NCBI GenBank assembly: GCA_963738305.1
Contig: CAVTVU010000003.1
Location: 62,001-126,000, forward strand
Length of the DNA: 64,000 bases
Reading direction: 5' to 3'
DNA from: JBBRHQ01 sp963738305
Lineage (GTDB): Bacteria > Actinomycetota > Thermoleophilia > Solirubrobacterales > 70-9
Part shown: in pieces, positions 36,458 to 44,694 of the stretch
Position numbering within the stretch: position 1 is the stretch's first letter
Layout of the letters: the number at the start of each line of letters is the position of its first letter
The notes under the pieces: generated by a model
The model's database searches: none
What the model saw: the letters and a program-made list of their open reading frames with translations, nothing else
What the model was told of the DNA's origin: nothing
Translations under genes and position numbers: made by a program

Positions 36458-37645
36458 TCAGGTTGCCTCGAGGACGACCGCGAGGCCCTGGCCAACCCCG
36501 ATGCAGATCGTCGCCAGCCCCCAGCGGCCTCCTCCGCGGCGCAGCTCGTGGGCGAGGGTGCCGAGGATGCGGACCCCGGACGCGCCCAGCGGGTGCCCGA
36601 TCGCGATCGCGCCGCCGTTCGGGTTGAGCTTCTCCGGGTCCAGCTCCGGCCAGCCGACCAGGCAGGCGAGCGACTGGCTGGCGAAGGCCTCGTTCAGCTC
36701 CACCGCTGCCAGGTCGTCCCAGCCGATGCCGGCCCGCTCGAGGGCGTCGTTGGCCGCCTGGACGGGACCTATCCCGAACACGTCGGGGTCGACGCCGGCG
36801 GCGGCGCGGGAGGCGATCCGGGCGAGTGGCTCGCGACCCGTCCTCTGGACCGCTCCCTCGTCGCCGATCAGGGTCGCTGCGGCGCCGTCGTTGAGCGGCG
36901 AGGCGTTGCCGGCGGTCACGGTCCCGTCCTTGCGGAAGACCGGGCGCAGCGTCGAGAGCGCCTCGATCGTGGTCTCCGAGCGGATGCCCTCGTCGCGCTC
37001 CAGGTCGGTGCCCGACACCGGGACCACCTGGTCGTCGTAGAAGCCCTGACCCCAGGCGGCGTCCGCCAACCGGTGGCTGCGCAGGGCGAACTCGTCCTGG
37101 GCGCTGCGGGAGATCGAATGGAGGTCGGCGAGATGCTCGGCGCTCTCGCCCAGCGAGATGGTCCAGCGCTCCGGCATCCGCGGGTTGACCATGCGCCAGC
37201 CCAGGGTCGTCGAGTGCAGCTCCTCGTGGCTCCTCGGATAGCCGCGCTCGGGCTTCAGCAGCACCCAGGGAGCGCGGCTCATCGACTCCACCCCGCCGGC
37301 GACGATCAGCGAGGCGTCGCCCGTCTCGATTGCTCGGCTGGCGCCGATCACCGCCTCCAGCCCGGAGCCGCAGAGCCGGTTGACGGTGGCCCCGGGGACG
37401 CTGGTCGGGAGGCCCGACAGCAGCACCGCCATGCGGGCGACGTTGCGGTTGTCCTCCCCGGCACCGTTCGCGTCCCCGTACAGGACGTCGTCGATCTCGC
37501 CCGGGTCGAGGCCGGGCGACCGCTCCAGCAGCCCGCTCAGGGCAGCCGAAGCGAGGTCATCCGGGCGGACGCCGGCCAGCGCGCCGCCGTAGCGGCCGAA
37601 CGGCGTGCGGACGGCGTCGATCACATAAGCGCTCGCGCCGCTCAT
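36458..37645 (-). CDS. Acetyl-CoA acetyltransferase / thiolase family protein
   Basis: A 395-residue thiolase with the N-terminal catalytic cysteine in VNRLCGSGLEAVIGASRAIE. The histidine loop is VELNEAFASQSLACLVGW, and the C-terminal glycine motif is PNGGAIAIGHPLGASGVRIL. The second cysteine motif is GLATICIGVGQGLAVV. It either condenses two acetyl-CoA or cleaves 3-ketoacyl-CoA. ATG 37645 shares one base with the stop of the DUF2855 gene upstream (TGATG), so the two are co-translated. That supports a shared CoA-thioester or ketone pathway. Degradative versus biosynthetic direction cannot be decided from sequence. Confidence 0.93.
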   Translation of the reverse strand: MSGASAYVIDAVRTPFGRYGGALAGVRPDDLASAALSGLLERSPGLDPGEIDDVLYGDANGAGEDNRNVARMAVLLSGLPTSVPGATVNRLCGSGLEAVIGASRAIETGDASLIVAGGVESMSRAPWVLLKPERGYPRSHEELHSTTLGWRMVNPRMPERWTISLGESAEHLADLHSISRSAQDEFALRSHRLADAAWGQGFYDDQVVPVSGTDLERDEGIRSETTIEALSTLRPVFRKDGTVTAGNASPLNDGAAATLIGDEGAVQRTGREPLARIASRAAAGVDPDVFGIGPVQAANDALERAGIGWDDLAAVELNEAFASQSLACLVGWPELDPEKLNPNGGAIAIGHPLGASGVRILGTLAHELRRGGGRWGLATICIGVGQGLAVVLEAT

Positions 37646-38709
37646 CAGGGCGAGAGCACGTGGCCGCGGGCCGGGTCGATGCGCCCGTCGAGCAGCTCGA
37701 GAAAGGTTCTCTCGATCGCCTCGAACCCACTCTCGCGGGAGGTCTGCAGCCATCCTCCGGTCCAATCGACGTAGCTCCGCCAGGCCTCCGCGATCCGCGC
37801 CTCCAGGCCGTCGGCACCCCAGTCCGCGCTGCGTTTGGCGGCCCGGTCGGGGGCGAAGAAGAGGACGGGGTCGGGCCCGGGCATCTCACCCGGGTCCCCG
37901 GCGAACTCCTGCCAGTGGGTCACGCCGACCGCCGCGCTGTGGGCTAGTCCGTCGCCGAGGTGGCGATGCACAGCCCCGCGCACGCCCGCGTCCCCGGCCA
38001 TGTCGACGAAGACCGCCCGGCCGGGAGGTATCGAGCCGATCTCCTCGTAGGGCACGGCACGGTCGTAGACGCCGAGGCCCTCGACGAAGCCGACGTTGCC
38101 AGGCGATGTCAGGCCGACGACCTCGAGGTCAGGGCGGCGAGAAAGGAGGAAGGCGGTGCTCAGCGCCGTCTTGCTGGAGGCGCTGGCGAGAATCGCCCGC
38201 CCCGCCTCCAAGTGGCCCTCGCCCGCCAGGAAGTCGTCGATCAGGAACGAGGTCGCGAACAGGGGCCGCAGCAGCATCTGCTCGGCCTCCCGTCCGGGGT
38301 CATAAAGCGGGTCGGTGGCGACCGCGCTATAGGAGTTGTAGGTGGTGGGCAGTGAGGCGCGGTGCGGGGTCGCGTCGAGAAAGCCGCGCTCGTCGAGACG
38401 GTCGGGGGTGACGAGCAGGCCGTTGGACATCGGCAGGTAGCCGTAGAGACGGGTCCCCTCAGCGAGATCGTCATGGGTCGAGGCCGAGACGGTCGCGAAC
38501 CCCCAGACCGGGACCCGGCCCCAGCCCTCCTCCGCCTCGAAGAAGTTCCAGTAGGACATCGCGTCGCCCATCACCGCATAGGTGACGTTGTTCGAGGTGA
38601 GGCCGAAGAAGTCCACCTCGAGCAGGGCCTGCCCCGGACCCGGCTCGACCGGAGGCCGATCGATTACGCGGCAGCGCCGCAGGTCGTCGCGCTTGACCAG
38701 CAGGTCCAT
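37645..38709 (-). CDS. DUF2855 family protein
   Basis: The 354-residue protein shows the DUF2855 opening, with EVDFFGLTSNNVTYAVMGDA, YWNFFEAEEGWGRVPVWGFA and LPTTYNSYSAV. Late motifs HWQEFAGDPGEMPGP and LFFAPDRAAKRSADWG occupy the C-terminal region. The family is distantly related to medium-chain dehydrogenase/reductase folds (residues 180-260, ILASASSKTALSTAFLLSRR and VFVDMAGDAGVR), without a clear zinc site, and its function is unknown. It is translationally coupled to the thiolase downstream, which suggests a CoA- or ketone-linked reaction. Start is ATG 38709. Confidence 0.88.
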   Translation of the reverse strand: MDLLVKRDDLRRCRVIDRPPVEPGPGQALLEVDFFGLTSNNVTYAVMGDAMSYWNFFEAEEGWGRVPVWGFATVSASTHDDLAEGTRLYGYLPMSNGLLVTPDRLDERGFLDATPHRASLPTTYNSYSAVATDPLYDPGREAEQMLLRPLFATSFLIDDFLAGEGHLEAGRAILASASSKTALSTAFLLSRRPDLEVVGLTSPGNVGFVEGLGVYDRAVPYEEIGSIPPGRAVFVDMAGDAGVRGAVHRHLGDGLAHSAAVGVTHWQEFAGDPGEMPGPDPVLFFAPDRAAKRSADWGADGLEARIAEAWRSYVDWTGGWLQTSRESGFEAIERTFLELLDGRIDPARGHVLSP

Positions 38710-38781
38710 CGCGCGAGCATTACAGAACTCGCCGTCCTGAAGGCCTATTTGGATGGGCGCCATGGGAGCCCGGTTCGCGGT

Positions 38782-39161
38782 AACTTCGACATGTACGTGT
38801 GGTTCAAGTGGCGGAACCCGAAGATCGACCCCTCGCGCTCCTTCCCTCGCGCTCCTTCGAGTTCCTCAACTCCTTCCAGCTCTGGGGCCACATCCTCACC
38901 TACGCCACCCCGAAGCCGTCTTCGTGCCTGACAGCCATCCGATCGCGATGAGCAATGACCTGACGATCCCCGCCGAGCTTTTTTTGGCCCTGACCGCAGC
39001 CCTCTCGCTCTCCGTGCACCCGAGCTACGTAGAGGGGCGGATCGGATCGGAATCACCGCCCTGCTGACCCTGGTGGCCTCCAGCTGACCGACAACTCCAG
39101 CCTGCCGGACGCCTCCTACTTTCTGGTCATCGGGCTGATCTTCCTCATCACCCTGGACTGA
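38782..39161 (+). pseudogene. Degenerate pentameric ligand-gated ion channel (pLGIC) remnant
   Basis: Several frames hold recognisable pieces of the bacterial Cys-loop receptor family. NFDMYVWFKWRNPKIDPSRS then SFEFLNSFQLWGHILTY match the first strands of the extracellular domain. After a gap, NDLTIPAELFLALTAALSLS and HPSYVE appear, then ARIG/IGITALLTLV, ASQLTDNSSLPDASYFLV and IGLIFLI. These match the end of M1, the pore helix M2 and M3 in order. At least three frame breaks separate the blocks and most of the extracellular domain (about 150 residues) is missing. The frame stops after M3. So this is a decayed, internally deleted gene. No intact start is seen. Confidence 0.55.
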
Positions 39162-39216
39162 GCGTTGCGCCCGCAGGAGCGGGGGCGGGCACGTGGAAGC
39201 AGGGCGATCAGGAGAC

Positions 39217-39660
39217 ATGAAGAAGCTCGTAGTCCTCCTCATCGCCCTTCTTGCCGCCACGACCCTGCCCGTCGCCGCCGCGAACGCCAAGCCGCGGCGG
39301 ACGGTCGTGCGGACGGTCGTCCTCCAGACGACCGACGGCTTCTCGACGACCGGCACCTTCGCGGGAGGAACGATCTTCGGCGGCACCGGCCTCTTGCGGC
39401 AGGGAGGCGTGTCAGTCGGGACCTACTCCAGCATCTGCATCGCCTCATCGACCGCCAGGGCGCAGTGCAACGCCACCCTGATCTGGAAGGGGCGAGGCCG
39501 GGTGCAGCTCGCCGGCTCGATCAGCATCAGCGAGGTGACGAACACCGTCTCGATCGTCGGCGGGACCGGCAAGTTCGGCGGAGCCCGCGGGGAGGCGAGC
39601 ATCCGCAGGGCGTCCGAGGACGGCTCGCGGCAGAAGGCGAAGCTCCGCTTCGTCCAGTGA
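39217..39660 (+). CDS. Secreted small beta-barrel-like protein (allene oxide cyclase-like fold suspected)
   Basis: A GGAG ribosome site precedes ATG 39217. The 147-residue product has a signal peptide (MKKLVVLLIALLAATTLPVA). The mature part has closely spaced beta strands with Gly-Gly turns (TGTFAGGTIFGGTGLL, VSVGTYSSICI, SIVGGTGKFGGARGEAS), ending LRFVQ. The I-V-G-G-T-G-x-F-x-G-A-x-G sequence is typical of allene oxide cyclase/dirigent-like barrel families that occur in secreted bacterial proteins. Function unknown. Its stop overlaps the start of a YCII-domain gene (GTGA), so both are co-transcribed. Confidence 0.7.
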   Translation: MKKLVVLLIALLAATTLPVAAANAKPRRTVVRTVVLQTTDGFSTTGTFAGGTIFGGTGLLRQGGVSVGTYSSICIASSTARAQCNATLIWKGRGRVQLAGSISISEVTNTVSIVGGTGKFGGARGEASIRRASEDGSRQKAKLRFVQ

Positions 39661-39947
39661 GCGAGCCGCTGCGCCTCCTGGCTCTGCGCTACTCCTACGT
39701 ACCGGACATTCTCGAGCGGCGTGCTCCGCACCGAGAGGCGCACCTCGAGCTGGTCCGCCGCTGGACAGGGGAGGGGAGGCTGGTGATCGCCGGAGCGCTG
39801 GGCGACCCGCCACGCGGGGCGCTGTTCGGCTTCGAGTGCGACGAGGCGGAGGTGGAGGACTTCGTCGCCGCCGACCCCTACGTCGAGGCGGGCCTGGTCC
39901 GGGATCGTTCGATCGAGCCCTGGACGGTCGTCGCCCTGCGCTCCTAG
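39657..39947 (+). CDS. YCII-related domain protein
   Basis: GTG 39657 overlaps the preceding stop (GTGA). The 96-residue protein shows the YCII pattern. A first strand (LRLLALRYSYVPDILERRAP) is followed by REAHLELVRRWTGEGRLVIA, then GALGDPPRGALFGFEC and a final FVAADPYVEAGLVRDRSIEP. YCII domains are small ferredoxin-like proteins, sometimes peroxidases or hydrolase accessory subunits. The conserved H in APHREAH and the DP in ADPYV are both present. Function otherwise unknown; it is coupled to the exported barrel-like protein. Confidence 0.85.
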   Translation: MSEPLRLLALRYSYVPDILERRAPHREAHLELVRRWTGEGRLVIAGALGDPPRGALFGFECDEAEVEDFVAADPYVEAGLVRDRSIEPWTVVALRS

Positions 39948-39949
39948 GG

Positions 39950-40426
39950 TCAAGCAGCCGGGCCCGGAACCACCCCGCGGAGGTCTCGCCGGTACTCGAC
40001 CAGTGCCAGGTCGGGTCCGGGGTGGTGGAACTCGCCTCCGCGCTGCCTCCAGCCCTCGCGCTCGTAGAAGCCCCGCGCCCGGGCCTGAGCGACCGGGGTG
40101 AACAGCCGCATCTCCTTGTAGCCTTGCTCGACCGCGGCCTCCAGGCCGGCACGATGCAGATCAGTGGCGAGCCCTGTTCCCCACCGGTCCGGGCGGACGA
40201 ACAACCCCCGCAGATGGGCCAGGCGCGGATCGTCGATCGCGTGAATTGCCTCGGCGGCCGGGAGGAACGTCACGTGGCCGAGGAGCTCCCCCTCTCCCTC
40301 GGAAATCCGGCACCGCGCGCGGTCGTTGACCAACAGCTCCCGCTGGCGCTCCAGCTCGAATTCCAGGTCGGGCGGTTCCCAGTCCGCGGGGGCGAAGGAG
40401 CGGTAACCCTCGAAGCCGTCGATCAC
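39950..40426 (-). CDS. GNAT family N-acetyltransferase
   Basis: The protein shows acetyl-CoA-binding GNAT motifs. AHLRGLFVRPDRWGTGLATD contains the Q/RxxGxG/A pyrophosphate loop, followed by LHRAGLEAAVEQGYKEMRLF and ARARGFYEREGWRQRGG. GTG 40426 gives 158 residues. However, the conserved first strand (SRFRPGVPSDAEQLARA) continues upstream in frame to about 40479, where only CTG precedes the recQ stop. The true start is therefore probably 40479 or nearby. Substrate unknown. It follows recQ directly on the same strand. Confidence 0.85.
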   Translation of the reverse strand: MIDGFEGYRSFAPADWEPPDLEFELERQRELLVNDRARCRISEGEGELLGHVTFLPAAEAIHAIDDPRLAHLRGLFVRPDRWGTGLATDLHRAGLEAAVEQGYKEMRLFTPVAQARARGFYEREGWRQRGGEFHHPGPDLALVEYRRDLRGVVPGPAA

Positions 40427-40485
40427 CGCCCGTGCCAGTTGTTCGGCATCCGACGGGACACCCGGTCGGAAGCGGGACGGTTGGG

Positions 40486-42378
40486 TCAGGCGGCCGGCCT
40501 CTTTCGCCCGGCCCCGCCGACGATCGCCAGCACCTCCCCGGCGTGCTTGCGGATGAAGCTCGGGCCGACGCCGCGGATCGAGCCCAGCTCCTCGGCGTCT
40601 TGCGGGCGCGTCGAGGCGATCGCCTCCAGGGTGCGGTCGTGGGCGACCGTGAACGCGGGCTTGCCCGCCGCCGCCCTCATGCGCCAGGCGCGCAGCGCTT
40701 CGAAAAGCTCGGAGTCCGCCGCGGAGAGTGGCAGGGCGTCCTCGCCGGAGCCGGAGCCGGAGCCGGAGCCGCTGCCGGAGCGGCGCCGCGCCCGCCGCGC
40801 CGGGGCGACGGTGAGCTCCGCCGGGTCCGGCAGCCAGGCGACAGGCTCGCAGACGTCGCAGCAGCGTCCCTCGGCCGCGCCGGGGGCGCTGTCACCGAAG
40901 TGGTCCAGCAGGGCGCGCCGCCGGCAGCCGCCGCCGAAGCTGAACGCGTCCACCGCGCGGTAGGCGCGCCAGCTGCGGTCGCGCGCCGCCCGGCAGACCG
41001 CCGCTGCGCGAGCGAGGTCAAGCGGCGAGGTGAGCTCGACCAGAAGCCGCCCGCCGCCCGCCGGCTCGATCCTCACCGCGCCGGTCCGCTCGGCGATCGC
41101 CAGCGCGATCCGCTCCTCGTCGAGGCGCGGGCTCTCGACCGTCACGCCCTCCTCGGCGGCGCCGGCCCGCCGCAGCCGGTCGACGTACGCCGCGACCTCG
41201 GCGGGCTCGACGCTCCGCTGCTCGATGAAGCGCACCAGCCGACCCAGGTCCGAGCGCATCGCCAGCAGGACGGCGCGGGCCTGCTCGCCGTCGCGTCCGG
41301 CCCGGCCCGCCTCCTGGTAGTAGGCCTCGACGCTGGTGGGGATCGCCCAGTGCCAGACCGAGCGCACGTTTGCCTTGTCGACGCCCATCCCAAACGCGTT
41401 CGTGGCAGCGATCACCTCGGCGTCGCCCGTCATGAACCGGTGCTGCGCCGCCGCCCGTTCGTCGGGCGGCATGCCGGCGTGGTAGGCGACGCTGTGGAGC
41501 CCGGCCGCTCCGAGCGCGTCGGCGACCGCCTCCGTGTCGCGCCGGGTCCCGCAGTAGACGATCGCCGGGCGGTTGGCCGGGTCGGCGATGCCGATCTCCA
41601 GCAGGGCCTGCTTGCGCGCCTTCGAGCCCTTGCCCTCGAAGCGGACGATGTCGAAGGACAGGTTGGGACGGTCGAATCCCGAGCGGACCTGGAGCGGGTC
41701 GCGCAGGCCGAGCCGCTCCACGACCTCGGCGGCGACCTCCTCGGTCGCGGTCGCCGTGCAGGCCATCACCGCCGGGCGCCCGAGCCGCTCCAGGGCCTGC
41801 GGCAGCCGCAGGTAGTCGGGGCGGAAGTCGTGCCCCCACTCGGAGAGGCAGTGCGCCTCGTCGACGGCCATCAGGTCGATGCGCCGGCTCGCGACGGCGT
41901 CGAGGAAGGCAGGCGAGCCGAAGCGCTCCGGCGAGCAGTAGACGATGCGGGCCTGCCCCCCGCGGATCCTCGCCAGGGCGCCACGCGTCTTCTCCCCGCC
42001 CAGCCCGGAGGCGATCATCACCGCCGGGTGCCCGTCGGTCGTCAGCCGGCGCCACTGGTCGGCCATCAGGGCGATCAGCGGGCTGACGACGATCGTCAGG
42101 TCCTCAGAGGAGAGGCCGGGCAGCTGATAGCAGAGGCTCTTGCCGCCCCCAGTGGGCATCACGATCAGGGAGTCCCGGCCGGTCAGCCCCGCCTCGACCG
42201 CCTCCCGCTGCCCCGGCCGGAACTCGGAGTGGCCCAGATGGGCGAGCAGCGCGTCGGGGTCCGGGGGGCCGTCGTAGGCGCGCAGCGGCGCCTCGCTCGG
42301 CGCCTCGGGGGCCGCGGCGAGCCCCTGCAGGGCGAGCTGCGCCTCGGTCTGGTGGCGATCTGGCTCCGGTGAGGGCAC
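40486..42378 (-). CDS. recQ: ATP-dependent DNA helicase RecQ
   Basis: A 630-residue SF2 helicase. Motif 0 is FRPGQREAVEAGL, Walker A is VMPTGGGKSLCYQLPG, the DEAH box is MAVDEAHCLSEWGHDFRPDY, TACTAT-like motif III is MACTATATEEV, and motif VI is EAYYQEAGRAGRDGE. Downstream lie the zinc-binding RQC cysteines (FGGGCRRR, CCDVC) and an HRDC domain (ALRAWRMRAAAGKPAFTVAH, IRGVGPSFIRKHAGEVL). A run of six Gly-Ser pairs links RQC and HRDC. It unwinds recombination intermediates and stalled forks. GTG 42378 is the start; the first 45 residues are a poorly conserved extension. Confidence 0.93.
   Translation of the reverse strand: MPSPEPDRHQTEAQLALQGLAAAPEAPSEAPLRAYDGPPDPDALLAHLGHSEFRPGQREAVEAGLTGRDSLIVMPTGGGKSLCYQLPGLSSEDLTIVVSPLIALMADQWRRLTTDGHPAVMIASGLGGEKTRGALARIRGGQARIVYCSPERFGSPAFLDAVASRRIDLMAVDEAHCLSEWGHDFRPDYLRLPQALERLGRPAVMACTATATEEVAAEVVERLGLRDPLQVRSGFDRPNLSFDIVRFEGKGSKARKQALLEIGIADPANRPAIVYCGTRRDTEAVADALGAAGLHSVAYHAGMPPDERAAAQHRFMTGDAEVIAATNAFGMGVDKANVRSVWHWAIPTSVEAYYQEAGRAGRDGEQARAVLLAMRSDLGRLVRFIEQRSVEPAEVAAYVDRLRRAGAAEEGVTVESPRLDEERIALAIAERTGAVRIEPAGGGRLLVELTSPLDLARAAAVCRAARDRSWRAYRAVDAFSFGGGCRRRALLDHFGDSAPGAAEGRCCDVCEPVAWLPDPAELTVAPARRARRRSGSGSGSGSGSGEDALPLSAADSELFEALRAWRMRAAAGKPAFTVAHDRTLEAIASTRPQDAEELGSIRGVGPSFIRKHAGEVLAIVGGAGRKRPAA
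40744..40781. repeat. Hexanucleotide microsatellite within recQ
   Basis: CCGGAG is repeated five times, with one interruption (CCGCTG, still Gly-Ser-like in effect). It encodes the (Gly-Ser)6 linker between the zinc region and HRDC domain of RecQ. Copy number changes would keep the frame. Confidence 0.85.
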
Positions 42379-42422
42379 GTGGCGAGACTAGGGAACCGGC
42401 CCGATGGGCTCGCCCCCTTAGG

Positions 42423-43391
42423 ATGGCGGCCGTGATCGACCCGCTCGAGCGCTGGCGGCAGTACGGGGAGAAGCCGGACTACGCGGGGCTGCCGAGCTTC
42501 AGCGGGATGCCCTACACCGAGGATCCGGCCGAACTGGCCGACGCAGACGTGGTGATCCTCGGTGCACCCACCGACGACCTCGTCTCCGATCGCCCCGGGG
42601 CGCGCTTCGGGCCGCGAGCGATCCGCGCCGCGAGCTGCCCGCCGGGCCCCCACCTGGAGGCGAAGGTGGACGGCTTCGCCGACCTCCGGGTCCTCGACTA
42701 CGGTGACGCGCCGGTGCTGCCCGCGGACCCGGCTCGCACCCACGAGGCGATCGAGGCGACGGTGGGGCAGGTGCTGGAGGCGGGGGCCATCCCGATCGTC
42801 CTCGGCGGCGACCACGGCATCGCCGAGCCCGACATCAGGGCCTGCGCGTCCCGCCACGGCGCGGTCGGCCTGCTCCATTTCGACACCCACACCGACACCG
42901 GAGAGGAGGTCTTCGGCGTCGAGGTCTCACACGGGACGCCGATGTTCAGGCTGGTCGAGCAGGGAGCCGTCGACCCGAGCCGCTACGTGCAGATCGGCCT
43001 GCGCGGCTACTGGCCGGGACAGAAGGAGCTGGGCTGGCAGGCCGAGCGTGGAATCACCAGCTTCTTCATGCACGACGTCCGTGATCTCGGCATCGCCGAG
43101 GTGACGGAGCTGGCGATCGCCGCGACGGGGAACGGACCGCTCTTCCTCTCGATCGACATCGACGTCCTCGACCCGGCCTTCGCGCCGGGCACCGGGACCC
43201 CCGAACCGGGGGGGATGACGAGCGCCGACCTGCTCTGGGCGGCCCGCCAGATCGCCTCCAGCACCGAGCTGGTCGGCGCCGAGGTGGTCGAGGTGATCCC
43301 GACCGCCGTCGGCTCGGCCGACATCACGGCGCTGGCGGCCGAGCGCATCGTCCGCGAGATAGTCACGGGAATCGCCATCAAGCGCAAGTAA
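42423..43391 (+). CDS. Agmatinase / ureohydrolase family protein
   Basis: A 322-residue ureohydrolase. The substrate-loop start is ILGAPTDDLVSDRPGARFGP. The manganese ligands are in IVLGGDHGIAEPDIRACASR (GGDH), HFDTHTDTGEEVFGVEVSHG (DxHxD) and SIDIDVLDPAFAPGTGTPEP. These are the full dimanganese site of agmatinase/guanidinobutyrase and arginase relatives, hydrolysing a guanidino compound to urea. No other polyamine gene is nearby, so the substrate (agmatine, guanidinobutyrate or free guanidine) is open. ATG 42423 was selected; GTG 42432 is close. It diverges from recQ by 44 bp. Confidence 0.9.
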   Translation: MAAVIDPLERWRQYGEKPDYAGLPSFSGMPYTEDPAELADADVVILGAPTDDLVSDRPGARFGPRAIRAASCPPGPHLEAKVDGFADLRVLDYGDAPVLPADPARTHEAIEATVGQVLEAGAIPIVLGGDHGIAEPDIRACASRHGAVGLLHFDTHTDTGEEVFGVEVSHGTPMFRLVEQGAVDPSRYVQIGLRGYWPGQKELGWQAERGITSFFMHDVRDLGIAEVTELAIAATGNGPLFLSIDIDVLDPAFAPGTGTPEPGGMTSADLLWAARQIASSTELVGAEVVEVIPTAVGSADITALAAERIVREIVTGIAIKRK

Positions 43392-43401
43392 CCCGGGACG
43401 T

Positions 43402-43457
43402 GGCGGACGTGGGGCTTCTGAACCTCTAATAGCGCAGTTGAAAGGTCCCACGTCGCC
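43402..43457. terminator. Bidirectional terminator-like hairpin
   Basis: GGCGGACGTGGG (43402-43413) pairs with CCCACGTCGCC (43447-43457) apart from one bulged base, over a 33-base loop. It lies between the convergent ureohydrolase and acyl-CoA dehydrogenase genes. Confidence 0.45.
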
Positions 43458-43500
43458 GGACCTTGTGCGGAAGGCGCGCTTTTGCGACGAGTGGCGCGCG

Positions 43501-44694
43501 TCAGTGGATCGTCGCCTCGACCCCCCGGCGCTCCAGGGCACGGGCGATGATCAGCCGCTGGATCTCCGAGGTTCCCTCCCAGATCCGGTCCACCCGCAGC
43601 TCTCGCCAGAAGCGCTCCGCGACGTTGGTGCGGATGTAGCCGCGCCCGCCGAAGATCTGCACGGCCCGGTCGGCCGCCCGGCAGGCCGCCTCGCTGACAA
43701 ACAGCTTCGCCATCGAGGCCTTGGCGTGGACGATCTTGCCTGGCGCGTCGGCGTCGGCGAGCTGGGCCACCTGGGCGGTGAGGAGGCGGCCGGCGGCGGC
43801 GTCGGCGGCCGAGTCGGCGAGTGGGAAGGAGACCCCCTGGTAGTCCATGATCCGCTGCCCGCCCTGCTCGCGGGCCAGAGCCCACTCGGTTGCCTCGTCG
43901 ATCAGCCGCCACATCGCCCCCAGCGCGTGGGTCGCGATCCCCAGCCGCTCCTCGGTGAACCAGAGCCGCTGCAGGTCGTCGCCCGCGCCGAGACCGCCCA
44001 GGATCGCATCGTCTGCGACCTCGACCCCGCTGAAGCGGACGGTGGGGTGCCCATGCGGATAGTTGTGGGTGAAGGGCGGGTCGTCGACGAACTCGACCCC
44101 GCCGGCCCCGGGCTCGACCAGGAACAGGGTCGGCAGCACCTCGTCGCCGTCGATCGCGTTGGCCATGACGATCATCACGAGGGCGGCGTCGGCGGAGGTG
44201 ACGAACCACTTCTCCCCGTCGATCACCCAGCCGCCGTCGCTGCGGGTTGCGGTGGTGGCGATCTTCGACGGGTCCGAGCCGGCGTGCTCCTCGGTGACCG
44301 CGTAGGCGGTGTCGCCCTCGCCGCGGAGTGCCGGGCGCAGGTAGCGGTCGATCTGCTCGGCGCTCCCCAGCTCCATCACGTTGTAGGCGCCCGGCACGTA
44401 CCAGTGCAGGCCGTTTGTCGAGCGGCCGAACTGCTCGCCGACCAGGAAGCTCTCGAACATCGACCAGCCCTGGCCTCCGTTCTCGGGCTTGTGCCGGCCG
44501 CCGTTGAGGCGGGCCTCGATCGCGGCGGCGCGGATCTCATCGATCTCGGCTGCCGGGAGGCGACCGCCGTTTCGCTCCGACAGCTCCTCCCGCGGGATCA
44601 GCTCCTCCTCCGTGAAGCGGCGGGCGCGAGCCTGAAGCTCCTCCTGCTCGGGGGTCAGCTCGAAGCCGGCGGCGGGGAGCGTGGGGGCGCTCAT
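43501..44694 (-). CDS. Acyl-CoA dehydrogenase
   Basis: A 397-residue flavoprotein of the ACAD fold. It begins with an all-helical N-domain (LTPEQEELQARARRFTEEEL). FAD/substrate motifs are TAYAVTEEHAGSDPSKIAT and GWVIDGEKWFVTSAD, and the C-terminal helical domain has AVQIFGGRGYIRTNVAERFW and VDRIWEGTSEIQRLIIARAL. The EGTSEIQR glutamate region is near the usual catalytic base. It oxidises an acyl-CoA to the enoyl-CoA. It is co-translated with the unknown protein upstream (ATGA overlap at 44691-44694). A second ACAD lies on the plus strand at 50607, and the pair flank a Rieske cluster, so they may act in one pathway. Confidence 0.92.
   Translation of the reverse strand: MSAPTLPAAGFELTPEQEELQARARRFTEEELIPREELSERNGGRLPAAEIDEIRAAAIEARLNGGRHKPENGGQGWSMFESFLVGEQFGRSTNGLHWYVPGAYNVMELGSAEQIDRYLRPALRGEGDTAYAVTEEHAGSDPSKIATTATRSDGGWVIDGEKWFVTSADAALVMIVMANAIDGDEVLPTLFLVEPGAGGVEFVDDPPFTHNYPHGHPTVRFSGVEVADDAILGGLGAGDDLQRLWFTEERLGIATHALGAMWRLIDEATEWALAREQGGQRIMDYQGVSFPLADSAADAAAGRLLTAQVAQLADADAPGKIVHAKASMAKLFVSEAACRAADRAVQIFGGRGYIRTNVAERFWRELRVDRIWEGTSEIQRLIIARALERRGVEATIH

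Noticed and set aside
38792..39161. Working ion-channel gene
   Set aside because: Several frame changes and loss of most of the extracellular domain rule out a functional product, even allowing for one or two sequencing errors.
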